This document shows, one piece after another, positions 7,716 to 16,776 of a stretch of DNA of 64,000 nucleotides (position 1 is its first letter; each line of letters begins with the position of its first letter). Under the pieces are notes generated by a model. It did no database searches and was not told the DNA's origin. It was given only the letters and a program-made list of their open reading frames with translations. Source of the stretch: Entomospira nematocerorum (lineage in GTDB: Bacteria > Spirochaetota > Spirochaetia > WRBN01); assembly GCF_028748105.1 (NCBI RefSeq), contig NZ_CP118168.1:434001-498000 (forward strand), given 5' to 3'. The position numbers were made by a program, and so were the translations under genes.

Positions 7716-8276
7716 TCATGAAAACAATCTATCTTCAGAACCTAAAATTAGATCAACAACCTTTCCCATAGCAGCCATTCTCTCATACAATCCAACAAAT
7801 GAAGCTCGATATACATTCTCTTCTAATAGAAGGAAGGTATCATATCCATTAACAGCAAGTGCACCAACGACAAATACATAAGGATCAGGATAGTTCCCTA
7901 CCCAGACGTGAATAGTATACTTTTCTCGTTGTCCAAGTCCATATCGTTGAAGGCTCTGCATACCACCTCTCTCTACAAGATAGGCATATTGAGCACTTAC
8001 TAAACTATCTAAAAATCCTCGTATCAACTGAGCATCAATACTGAAAGATCGCACTCGATCAAGGGTGGTTGAGAAGATCCACTGTTGATCATCTTGTTTA
8101 TTAGGTTCTAAATATATCGTAACGTCTTGATGCTGGATACTTACCTTTACTGTCTCTTCCACTATAAAGTTGCGTAACTTTACTCGCTGTGGTAATCTCT
8201 CTTGATTCCATTTATACGCAAAGTAGATACTCGCTCCTAAAATACCGATGTACAATAATACAGTCAGCCGTCTCAT
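7716..8276 (-). CDS. DUF4340-like membrane-anchored protein of the Gld-type ABC cluster
   Basis: A 186-residue protein starting at the ATG at 8274-8276, which overlaps the upstream stop codon as ATGA. A longer frame upstream of this ATG exists but lies inside the previous gene. It begins MRRLTVLLYIG with one hydrophobic helix (residues 3-20) and continues as a mostly beta-rich extracytoplasmic part. DUF4340 proteins are regularly the third gene after a GldF permease and a GldG auxiliary protein, which is exactly the arrangement here. The role is probably as an accessory to the exporter. The assignment depends largely on context, with the sequence pattern in support. Confidence 0.65.
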   Translation of the reverse strand: MRRLTVLLYIGILGASIYFAYKWNQERLPQRVKLRNFIVEETVKVSIQHQDVTIYLEPNKQDDQQWIFSTTLDRVRSFSIDAQLIRGFLDSLVSAQYAYLVERGGMQSLQRYGLGQREKYTIHVWVGNYPDPYVFVVGALAVNGYDTFLLLEENVYRASFVGLYERMAAMGKVVDLILGSEDRLFS

Positions 8277-10396
8277 TTTATCTTCACTTCTCCTAATTTT
8301 CCTAGAAATACCCATATTATAGCTATCATAATCCATAAAATAAATGCAGCAAAAAGCGTTACAATATAGCGTGTTGCCATCTCCTGTGGTGCAAACGGTC
8401 GCTTTACCCTATGAACTATGTTAAAACGAATTTGACTATTTAGCAATCCCTTATCGGAGGTAACGTAACGAGCCATAGCCTTCATATGCTCTTTATTCTG
8501 ATAAGTCTGTGAATCTTCTATCATATCACTTAGCCATGTTGTGCTGGCAAAAACGATCAGTTCTCCACTCTCTTGCCTCTCCCCCATGTATTGAGCCATA
8601 ATCCACTGTGGTACCTGGTACTGCTCATTTTTAAAATTTTCTAATGTTAATAGTGTTAACTCAATGTTTCCTTTTTGCTCTGTCGCTAATCGTGAACTTA
8701 ATAAAATCGGACGCCACAACTCTTGATGCGTCGAAAATAATCTTACACTCATCAATGGTGCAACCCCTACCATCGCCTGCCCTAGTAAATCACGACTCTC
8801 CATACGACTACTGATCCATAATGGATAATTCAAATACCCCGCTCCGCTGCGCATTAAATAGCCATCTGGATCCAATAATAAATTACGACCTATATATAGC
8901 TTTTTCTCCTTCAAATATGCATCGATTGCGGAAGGATCATATCGCATTGGATAGTATGTAGGATCTGCACTAATCCGAACTCCCATTGTATTAATCCAGA
9001 TATTTTTTCCACGTAACCGTTCCGTCTCTAAATATTGTATCTCCTTATCACCCAATTCATGTCCACCTATAACTACATATCCATCAGAAACAATATAGGA
9101 GAGTTGATCAAATGTTGCTGGAGAAATCCAGTTTACTTCAAACTCTCGAGAGAGCTCTTGGTACATTGACGAAAAGTCCTGTGCGGAGTATGCCTCATCG
9201 GCAATAATCGTTAGTCGCCGACTCGGTAACTGAGATTGAAGACGTCGTGCAGCTAACACAAGAGCTTCATCAAGATTCTTTATTTGATACAACATAGCCT
9301 CCTGCGTAGCCAGATCACGATAATTAACAAATATTCCAGCAAATTGAGGCTGAGCTTGCATCTGAGTAAAAGATTGTAATCCCCGCTTCTCTGCCTCCTG
9401 AGGATCCACCCGTCTCTTTGTTACATAGGTCAATGGGTGAATGCGCTGATAATCATAGACACGCCGCATAAACCAACGCTCATCACCGATGCGACTCCAA
9501 ATGGGAGTTACAAGTCTCTCAATAAAAAAAGGCTGATCCATCTTTTGCAACTCTACTCGCATAGCAGCAGAAGGGCGATATATTTGACGCTGTGTCATAT
9601 CGATTTCTACAGGCCATATTAACCAAACTAAGAAAAAAATAATCATCCCGATATAAACCCGTGTATATCCACGTCGACAATAGCCTGCACGCTTTAAAAC
9701 ACTATGCTGTAGTATAGCCCACAATCCCATCATTATCACTATCCAAAATGCTGTATCCGCAAGTGAGAAGATACCCTTATGCCAATTACCTGTGCGATAT
9801 CTATAGGAAAACCACTCCAATACTTGTGCTAACAATGTAAATCTTTGCCACAATAAAGTAGAAAAAGCATCTAGAAATATGAATCCAAAAGTAAGACTAT
9901 AAATAGAGAGTAAAGACAGCCAACCCCTTGGGATTATCACACGGAATGTAAAAGAAAGTAAAATGCTCCAAAAGCTTACAGTAAAGACTAACATAAAAGC
10001 TCCTAAAAGGAGTCCCCTATCAAAAAAGAACCAATACTCTCCAGCGATTAACCAAAAAACAAAAAATATTATCCAACCACTATGCAGTGTTAACCAAGCA
10101 AGCGAACGAGCTAGTATCCAGTATGAAGGATCCTCCGGAACCGCTAACCACACCTTATCTCTGCCGCTAGATCCATGAATATTCAGATCATTCATCACAA
10201 AAATCGGTAAAATCAATAGCGATACCAGCGCAGTCGCCTGTGCAAATCCATAAGGACTACTCTCCAAGTGCAATGGAAATTGATATACAAACACATAAAG
10301 AATCAATGTAATACTCTGTATAAAGAAATGTAGCCATAGCCCCATTCTATATCGCAATAACCGTCGCAACTCTCTCAGATAAATATCTCTAAACAT
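8273..10396 (-). CDS. Fused ABC-2 permease and GldG-like auxiliary protein
   Basis: A 707-residue protein starting at the ATG at 10394-10396 (MFRDIYLREL). This start overlaps the end of the ABC ATPase gene by eight bases and has AAGGA ten bases before it. The first about 240 residues hold six hydrophobic helices, like the GldF/ABC-2 permease. A further membrane helix (YIGMIIFFLVWLIWP, about 275) leads into a GldG-type extracytoplasmic domain starting with the typical EIDMTQRQIYRPS, and a final helix ends the protein. In Bacteroidota GldF and GldG are separate proteins. Spirochaetes do not glide, so here the system is more likely an exporter or envelope-remodelling complex. Confidence 0.75.
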   Translation of the reverse strand: MFRDIYLRELRRLLRYRMGLWLHFFIQSITLILYVFVYQFPLHLESSPYGFAQATALVSLLILPIFVMNDLNIHGSSGRDKVWLAVPEDPSYWILARSLAWLTLHSGWIIFFVFWLIAGEYWFFFDRGLLLGAFMLVFTVSFWSILLSFTFRVIIPRGWLSLLSIYSLTFGFIFLDAFSTLLWQRFTLLAQVLEWFSYRYRTGNWHKGIFSLADTAFWIVIMMGLWAILQHSVLKRAGYCRRGYTRVYIGMIIFFLVWLIWPVEIDMTQRQIYRPSAAMRVELQKMDQPFFIERLVTPIWSRIGDERWFMRRVYDYQRIHPLTYVTKRRVDPQEAEKRGLQSFTQMQAQPQFAGIFVNYRDLATQEAMLYQIKNLDEALVLAARRLQSQLPSRRLTIIADEAYSAQDFSSMYQELSREFEVNWISPATFDQLSYIVSDGYVVIGGHELGDKEIQYLETERLRGKNIWINTMGVRISADPTYYPMRYDPSAIDAYLKEKKLYIGRNLLLDPDGYLMRSGAGYLNYPLWISSRMESRDLLGQAMVGVAPLMSVRLFSTHQELWRPILLSSRLATEQKGNIELTLLTLENFKNEQYQVPQWIMAQYMGERQESGELIVFASTTWLSDMIEDSQTYQNKEHMKAMARYVTSDKGLLNSQIRFNIVHRVKRPFAPQEMATRYIVTLFAAFILWIMIAIIWVFLGKLGEVKIK

Positions 10397-11111
10397 CCGC
10401 TTGTAGTCCTTGTGCCATACGCTCCAAATTATCTGCAGTTGGCTGTAGTAGCGAAACACTTCCTTCATCAACAAAAAGCAAAGCATGTAGAGGAATGTTT
10501 CGACATAAATCTATGTCATGCATTGTCATAATAATACAGGTATCTTGTGATATCTTATTAAGATAGTGCTGAATATGTTTAATATGCTGCATATCTACCC
10601 CTGTAAATGGCTCATCTAAAAATAGAAAATGAGGCTTTCCAAGTAATACTACAGCCATGCTGAGACGCCTTCTCTGTCCAAAAGAAAGTCTCTCAATTTT
10701 TTCATGCTGTAAAGCAATCAAATCAACAATTTTTAAAACACGTACTACTTCTTCACATAAAGCATTGCCTCGTTGTGATACGTATGCTGTAGCAACTTCA
10801 AATAGATAAGTAAAAACTTTTTCACGTACATCCCCGATGAAGTCATCAGAAAGTAATCGAATATCGTATCTACTGGATATACTACGATATAAATCTACTT
10901 GTTTAGAGTCTTTTTTAAGATAGACTTCTCCTATACTAGGAGGAACTCGTCCTGAAGCAAGATGCATAAAGAGGGATTTACCAGCTCCATTTTTACCAGC
11001 TACAATATGGATTCCGTAGGAATGAAGTTGCATATCATCTATCGACAGTAAAATTTGCTCCTTGTAGTGAAATTGTACTGAGGTAAGATGAAGACTTCTC
11101 TCATTCATCAT
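10389..11111 (-). CDS. ABC transporter ATP-binding protein (GldA-like)
   Basis: A 240-residue nucleotide-binding subunit with Walker A GKNGAGKS near residue 39, the signature LSFGQRRRLS near 140 and Walker B FLFLDEP near 163, followed by the switch His in TMHD. It overlaps the glycosyltransferase gene before it by 11 bases and the permease gene after it by eight. It should therefore energise the fused GldF-GldG permease. The start could be either of two adjacent ATGs. No substrate can be named. Confidence 0.85.
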   Translation of the reverse strand: MMNERSLHLTSVQFHYKEQILLSIDDMQLHSYGIHIVAGKNGAGKSLFMHLASGRVPPSIGEVYLKKDSKQVDLYRSISSRYDIRLLSDDFIGDVREKVFTYLFEVATAYVSQRGNALCEEVVRVLKIVDLIALQHEKIERLSFGQRRRLSMAVVLLGKPHFLFLDEPFTGVDMQHIKHIQHYLNKISQDTCIIMTMHDIDLCRNIPLHALLFVDEGSVSLLQPTADNLERMAQGLQADV

Positions 11112-12297
11112 ATACCAGTGGTCCCTTATGAAATGCTTCTGGTCGACCCGCCTCTAATGCTCTATGATATAAGCTAAGTGTTTCTTCTGCATTAGCTCTT
11201 GCGGTAAATTTTTGAGATAGAGTTCGACTATAAGCCGAGTAAGATGCTAATAATTCTGGGTTATCCAATAACTCTAGAATTGCTTCGAGGACAGCAGCAT
11301 CAGTAGCGTATTGTCCTCCATTCTGATTCTGCATCACAAGGCCATTATATGCACTATCTTGACGACTAATAATAGGTAAACTAGAGAGTAAAGCTTCAAT
11401 TAGCGTCATAGGCTGCACTTCACTCAAACTCACCGTAACATATATATCTGATATAGCATAGTAGTTGGCGATTTCATGGTGTTCTACCTTACCCATAAAA
11501 AAACACTTGTTTGATATATTTTTTTCAACAGCTTTATGTTTCATCGTTTCTGCATCAACCCCCTCACCAATAAAAATACTGATGACATCTTTTCGTTGTT
11601 GCATAACACTTGCAAGTACTTCAAATAGTGGTATTGCTCTTTTTTCTGGAGCGAGACGCCCCACAAAGATAATCACTTTATGTCTTAATTCAATTCCTAG
11701 CTGCTGTCTCAATGTATTTTGCCTTGCTACTGATAGCGATGCAGCAAAATTTTCCTCATCCACACCATTATTAATGTGGACACCCTTAATACTCAAGCGT
11801 TCTAAAAATAATTGAGCCTTCATACTAGGGGTAATCACTGCTGTTGTTTTTCGTAAAAATATATGGTAGATAAAGGCGACATTTCGCTCTGTTAACAGTC
11901 TTCCGCGAAAGAGGTAATGCCGATAATCTGCCCACATTGTATGTACGGTATGAATATGGGGAATTCCTAAAGCCTTAGCACAATAGCGACCTAAAAACCC
12001 TTGTGGAAGCTCCGTATGCGTATGAATAATATCAATATTGTCTGATTTTAATTGCTTTAAAGTCTTATGTCTACTAGGGAATGCAAGCAAATTTTCATCT
12101 GCACCTAATCGAGGAACCAATAACGCTCTACTACGTAAAACTTGTTCCTCAATCTCTCCACCTTCGGACGGAATATGAATAGTATAGACATATACATCAT
12201 GCCCTAACTTTACTAACTCATGCTTTAATTGATTGACTGCAACAGCTACACCATTTTTTTGAGGTAGATAGGTATCTGTAAATAAAGCAATTCTCAT
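11101..12297 (-). CDS. GT4-family glycosyltransferase, probably diacylglycerol glycosyltransferase
   Basis: A 398-residue GT-B enzyme. The N-terminal Rossmann domain begins MRIALFTDTYLPQKNGVA, typical of 1,2-diacylglycerol 3-glucosyl- or galactosyltransferases. The C-terminal donor domain has FVGRLAPEKR near residue 212 and the EX7E motif within SEVQPMTLIEAL near 293. Enzymes of this group transfer glucose or galactose from UDP-sugar to diacylglycerol at the inner membrane face, making glycolipids that are common in spirochaetes. It is the first gene after the rpoC terminator and overlaps the ABC ATPase gene. The family is sure; the acceptor is an inference from the N-terminal motif. Confidence 0.8.
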   Translation of the reverse strand: MRIALFTDTYLPQKNGVAVAVNQLKHELVKLGHDVYVYTIHIPSEGGEIEEQVLRSRALLVPRLGADENLLAFPSRHKTLKQLKSDNIDIIHTHTELPQGFLGRYCAKALGIPHIHTVHTMWADYRHYLFRGRLLTERNVAFIYHIFLRKTTAVITPSMKAQLFLERLSIKGVHINNGVDEENFAASLSVARQNTLRQQLGIELRHKVIIFVGRLAPEKRAIPLFEVLASVMQQRKDVISIFIGEGVDAETMKHKAVEKNISNKCFFMGKVEHHEIANYYAISDIYVTVSLSEVQPMTLIEALLSSLPIISRQDSAYNGLVMQNQNGGQYATDAAVLEAILELLDNPELLASYSAYSRTLSQKFTARANAEETLSLYHRALEAGRPEAFHKGPLVYDE

Positions 12298-12349
12298 TAT
12301 TACACTATCCTCCTTGTAACATTCTGATATTTTATACTAAATATAATAA

Positions 12350-12397
12350 AACACCTATCTTTTATATAGACTATATCTATGTAAAAAGATAGGTGTT
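12350..12397 (-). terminator. Intrinsic terminator after rpoC
   Basis: On the minus strand a perfect 14-bp stem (arms AACACCTATCTTTT and its complement) closes a 20-base loop and is followed by TTTTATTATATT. It begins 14 bases after the rpoC stop codon. Confidence 0.85.
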
Positions 12398-12410
12398 CTT
12401 ATACTATAAT

Positions 12411-15400
12411 TTATTCATCACTTGTGTCGCTATCGCTCACTCCAAAACCTTCGTCACCTTCATAGGTATAAACTTCTTCAATCTCGATACTATCAACCTC
12501 AACCTCATCAGCAGCAAGTTCTGCGTTCATACGTTGTCGAGCCAATTCTTGCTCCATTTTACGTCTCTCTTTTGTCTGCTGGACAACTTCATCTAAATCA
12601 TTGTTCTCCGCATCAGAAAGCTTAATGTTACGATAACGCTTCATACCAGTTCCAGCTGGAATCAAATGCCCAATGATGACATTCTCTTTCAATCCCTTAA
12701 GATTATCCACCTCTCCAGCAATAGCTGCATTTGTTAGGACTCGTGTAGTCTCTTGGAAAGATGCTGCAGAAATAAAGCTTCCAATATTTAAGCTGGCACG
12801 TGTAACACCTAATAGGAGTGGCCGCGCAATCGCTACTTCACCACCATCCGCATACACACGTGCATTCTCTTGATGGAAATCATACTTATCCACCTGTTGC
12901 CCATAAATAAAACTAGTATCACCTATTTGAACAATCTCCATTTTTCGCATCATCTGTCGGATAACAATACCAATGTGCTTATCATGAATTTGGACACCCT
13001 GCATACGATAAACGGCCTGAGCTTCACGTAAGAGGAACTGTTGCAGTGCTTGCTCTCCCAAAATCTGTAAAATATCATGTGGATCAATGGATCCTTCACA
13101 TAGGGGTTCACCCGCCTCTACCTCATCCCCTTCACGGACGAATAGGTAACGACTCATTGGTACGTAATGCTTAAATTCTTTTCCAAACGGATCCTCTACT
13201 ACGATTGCTCGTTTACCCTTCACGACCCCTTTAAAGTGAACCTTTCCAGAAATCAAGCTAAGAACAGCTGCATTACGTGGACGGCGTGCTTCAAAGAGCT
13301 CACTAACGCGCGGAAGACCACTTGTAATATCTTGAGCCTTTTGACTCTCCTTTAACATACGAGCAATACGAGTACCAGCCTCAACAAAAGCACCATCCTG
13401 CGTTTCACTTGCTAGATAAGCTTGGCCAGGTAAATAGTATGTTCTTAAAACCTCACCTTGATCATTGATAACCTCAATACGTGGCTGTGCTGCTTCATTG
13501 CTTAAATCTGCAATCTTTCTCTCAGTTGCACCCGTATCTTCATTTGTCTCTTCACGAAGCGTACGCCCTAGCTCGATTTCTACAAATCGAAGATATCCAC
13601 TTTGCTCTACAATAATAGGATCAGAGAAGGCATCAAAACTAGCTAACGCTTCTCCGGCAAGGACAACTTGACCCTCTTGTACAATGACTTCGGCACCATT
13701 TCGAATCGGCACAGCTCGCTCATTACTCATGAGTAGAAGATTCTTGCCATGTTGCTCGATGTAACCTAGAGAATCGGTTAAAATCTGTTCTCCATTGGCT
13801 TTCTCTGCAATAATTTCGCCCTTAATTACCTTACGTGGTAAATCTCCAACAACCTTATCACCCTTAGTAATATGTTCAGTTTGGAGAATTTGACGAATAT
13901 TCATCGTACCACGACGTGTAAATAAGAGTTTTCCGTCACCTAAGTCAATATAGGATCCATTTATTTTACCAACATAAACATCGTATTTAAAACTAATCTT
14001 ATTATCTTCACTAGCAGTACTTGCTGCTCCTCCAATATGGAAAGTACGCATTGTCAACTGCGTTCCAGGTTCACCAATAGACTGTGCTGCTATCGTTCCT
14101 ACAGCTTCTCCCACATTAACAAGATGTCCACGGGCAAGATCACGACCATAACACTTTTGACACACGCCATACTTTGCTTCACAGGAGAGAACCGATCGCA
14201 CCTTGATACTCTCAAAGCCAAGCCCTTCAATCAACCGAGCTTCTTCCTCGTGAATTTCATCGCCTACATCAATAATAAGTTCTCGTGTTACAGGGTGTTC
14301 TACTCGCTCCAGAGTAAATCGCCCAACAAGTCGATCAGATAAAGACTCAATGACCTCTTCGCCATCTTTTACTGCCTTTAACAGTAGACCATTAATGGTA
14401 CCACAGTCTTCTTCATTGACAACCACATCTTGTGCAATATCAACAAGACGGCGTGTTAGATATCCCGCTTCAGCTGTCTTCAATGCTGTATCAGAGAGAC
14501 CCTTACGCGCACCGTTACTGGAAATGAAGTATTCAATAACAGATAGACCTTCTTTGAAGTTTGATCGAATTGGTAGCTCAATAATACGACCATTAGGCTT
14601 ACTCATCAATCCACGCATAGCCGCCAGCTGACGAATCTGATTACGAGAACCTCGAGCACCAGAGTCAGCCATCATAAAGACGTTATTAAAACCACCTTTA
14701 GCCGCCTCCAATTTCTTCATCATCAAATCTGTTAATTGATCATTTGCGTGAGACCAAGTCTGAATTGCACGTTGATAACGCTCTTCATCAGCAATAAGAC
14801 CTTTTTTGTATTGATCAGAAATACGTGCGATCTCTTTATTTGCTGCCTCGACCATACTCTTCTTCTCTTCAGGAATAAGAATATCATTCATGGAGATAGA
14901 TGCACCAAAGAAGGTTGCATAGCGATACCCAGTGCTCTTAATTGCATCGAGCATCTCAATTGTAGTATAGGAGCCATGCTCTGCGTAAACCTGAGCAATC
15001 AATCGCCGAACTTGTTTATCACCAAGTGTCTCGTTAACAAATGGAACCTCTACAGGCATATTTTGATTAAAAATAATACGCCCTGGTGTTGTCTTCACCC
15101 ACTCTGCATCACGACGCACAAAACAGAGCTGATGATAATCAATAACACCACGTTCCGCAGCCATCAAGACTTCATCTTCACTAGAAAAATAGCGGAATTT
15201 TTCATCTTCTTTCTCGATATAATTCTTTGTAAGATAATAAATACCAAGAATCATATCTTGTCTTGGGTAGACAACTGGTTGACCATTTGCAGGGTTCAAT
15301 AAGTTGTTTGTCGACATCATCAATGTCCAACACTCAATCTGAGCTGCCTGCGTCAAAGGAACGTGGACAGCCATTTGGTCGCCATCAAAGTCAGCATTAA

Positions 15401-16736
15401 ATGCGGTACAAACAAGAGGATGTAATCGGATAGCCTTTCCTTCTACCAATACAGGCTCGAAGGCCTGCATACCTAGTCGGTGCAGTGTTGGTGCACGATT
15501 CAATAAGACAGGATGCTCTTTAACAACTTCATCTAAAACGTTCCATACCTCTGGTGCCTCTTGCTCTACAAGAATCTTCGCTTTTTTAATGTTATATACA
15601 TATTCTCGATCTACAAGTTTCTTCATGATAAATGGCTTATAGAGCTCCATTGCCATCTTATTAGGTAGACCACACTGATGCAGTTTTAGATTAGGACCAA
15701 CAACAATAACAGAACGTCCTGAATAATCGACACGCTTACCTAGCAAGTTCTGTCGGAAACGACCACTCTTACCTTTTAGCATATCGCTAAGAGACTTTAG
15801 CTGACGATTTCCCGACCCCTTGACTGCTTTCTTTTTCTTACCATTATCAAAGAGTGCATCTACAGCCTCTTGTAACATGCGTTTTTCATTACGAATAATG
15901 ATATCAGGTGCCTTCAAACTGATAAGACGCTTAAGACGATTATTTCTATTAATCACACGACGATATAAATCATTGAGGTCAGAAGTAGCAAATCGCCCAC
16001 CATCAAGTTGAACCATCGGACGTAATTCTGGAGGAAGCACAGGAACAACATCAAGAATCATCCACTCCGGTCTATTGCCGGAGTCTCTGAAATTCTCAAC
16101 AAGCTCTAGGCGCTTTAAAAGACGCTTATCACTCTTTGGACCTTTCTCAATCATCTCAGATCGTAATTGAGAAGCAAGTTCATATAAATCAATTTGCTCT
16201 AATAACGTGCGAATAACTTCCGCACCAATACCAGCGGTAAAGCTCAGCCCAAAGCGCTCTTTTGCGTTAGAATACTCCTCTTCACTCAAGAGTTGCATCT
16301 TCTTTAAATCTGTATCACCTGCATCAACTACAATATACTTCTCAAAGTATAATACAGAGCGCAATGCTGTCATAGAGAGATCTAAAAGTAGTCCCATTCG
16401 ACTTGGAACACTACGATAATACCAAATATGGCTTACAGGGCTAGCTAACTCAATATGACCAATGCGTTCACGACGAACCTTGAAGTGTGTAACCTCAACG
16501 CCACAACGATCGCAAACAACACCCTTATAGCGAATTGATTTGAATTTTCCACAGAAACACTCCCACTCTTTGGTTGTACCAAAGATGCGCTCACAAAAAA
16601 GGCCATCTTTTTCTGGTTTCAACGTCCGATAGTTAATGGTCTCTGGTTTTTTAACCTCGCCATAGCTCCATGCACGAATTTGCTCAGGACTTGCTAAATT
16701 AATCGTAATACTATCAAACTCTGCCAATTCTTTCAT
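12411..16736 (-). CDS. rpoC: DNA-directed RNA polymerase subunit beta'
   Basis: A 1441-residue RNA polymerase subunit. It has the N-terminal zinc ribbon (CFCGKFK with CDRCG), the catalytic NADFDGDQMAVH loop near residue 450 whose three Asp residues bind magnesium, the second Cys cluster (CQKCYG) and the trigger-loop region (MADSGARGSRNQIRQL). The length and domain order are those of an intact bacterial beta' with a long acidic C-terminal tail (EVEVDSIEIEE). GGTAGGTAG stands just before the ATG. It follows rpoB after a short gap, and the transcript ends at the terminator at 12350-12397. Confidence 0.98.
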   Translation of the reverse strand: MKELAEFDSITINLASPEQIRAWSYGEVKKPETINYRTLKPEKDGLFCERIFGTTKEWECFCGKFKSIRYKGVVCDRCGVEVTHFKVRRERIGHIELASPVSHIWYYRSVPSRMGLLLDLSMTALRSVLYFEKYIVVDAGDTDLKKMQLLSEEEYSNAKERFGLSFTAGIGAEVIRTLLEQIDLYELASQLRSEMIEKGPKSDKRLLKRLELVENFRDSGNRPEWMILDVVPVLPPELRPMVQLDGGRFATSDLNDLYRRVINRNNRLKRLISLKAPDIIIRNEKRMLQEAVDALFDNGKKKKAVKGSGNRQLKSLSDMLKGKSGRFRQNLLGKRVDYSGRSVIVVGPNLKLHQCGLPNKMAMELYKPFIMKKLVDREYVYNIKKAKILVEQEAPEVWNVLDEVVKEHPVLLNRAPTLHRLGMQAFEPVLVEGKAIRLHPLVCTAFNADFDGDQMAVHVPLTQAAQIECWTLMMSTNNLLNPANGQPVVYPRQDMILGIYYLTKNYIEKEDEKFRYFSSEDEVLMAAERGVIDYHQLCFVRRDAEWVKTTPGRIIFNQNMPVEVPFVNETLGDKQVRRLIAQVYAEHGSYTTIEMLDAIKSTGYRYATFFGASISMNDILIPEEKKSMVEAANKEIARISDQYKKGLIADEERYQRAIQTWSHANDQLTDLMMKKLEAAKGGFNNVFMMADSGARGSRNQIRQLAAMRGLMSKPNGRIIELPIRSNFKEGLSVIEYFISSNGARKGLSDTALKTAEAGYLTRRLVDIAQDVVVNEEDCGTINGLLLKAVKDGEEVIESLSDRLVGRFTLERVEHPVTRELIIDVGDEIHEEEARLIEGLGFESIKVRSVLSCEAKYGVCQKCYGRDLARGHLVNVGEAVGTIAAQSIGEPGTQLTMRTFHIGGAASTASEDNKISFKYDVYVGKINGSYIDLGDGKLLFTRRGTMNIRQILQTEHITKGDKVVGDLPRKVIKGEIIAEKANGEQILTDSLGYIEQHGKNLLLMSNERAVPIRNGAEVIVQEGQVVLAGEALASFDAFSDPIIVEQSGYLRFVEIELGRTLREETNEDTGATERKIADLSNEAAQPRIEVINDQGEVLRTYYLPGQAYLASETQDGAFVEAGTRIARMLKESQKAQDITSGLPRVSELFEARRPRNAAVLSLISGKVHFKGVVKGKRAIVVEDPFGKEFKHYVPMSRYLFVREGDEVEAGEPLCEGSIDPHDILQILGEQALQQFLLREAQAVYRMQGVQIHDKHIGIVIRQMMRKMEIVQIGDTSFIYGQQVDKYDFHQENARVYADGGEVAIARPLLLGVTRASLNIGSFISAASFQETTRVLTNAAIAGEVDNLKGLKENVIIGHLIPAGTGMKRYRNIKLSDAENNDLDEVVQQTKERRKMEQELARQRMNAELAADEVEVDSIEIEEVYTYEGDEGFGVSDSDTSDE

Positions 16737-16776
16737 ATCTACCTACCCCTATTACTTTCTTACCAGACCATACACT

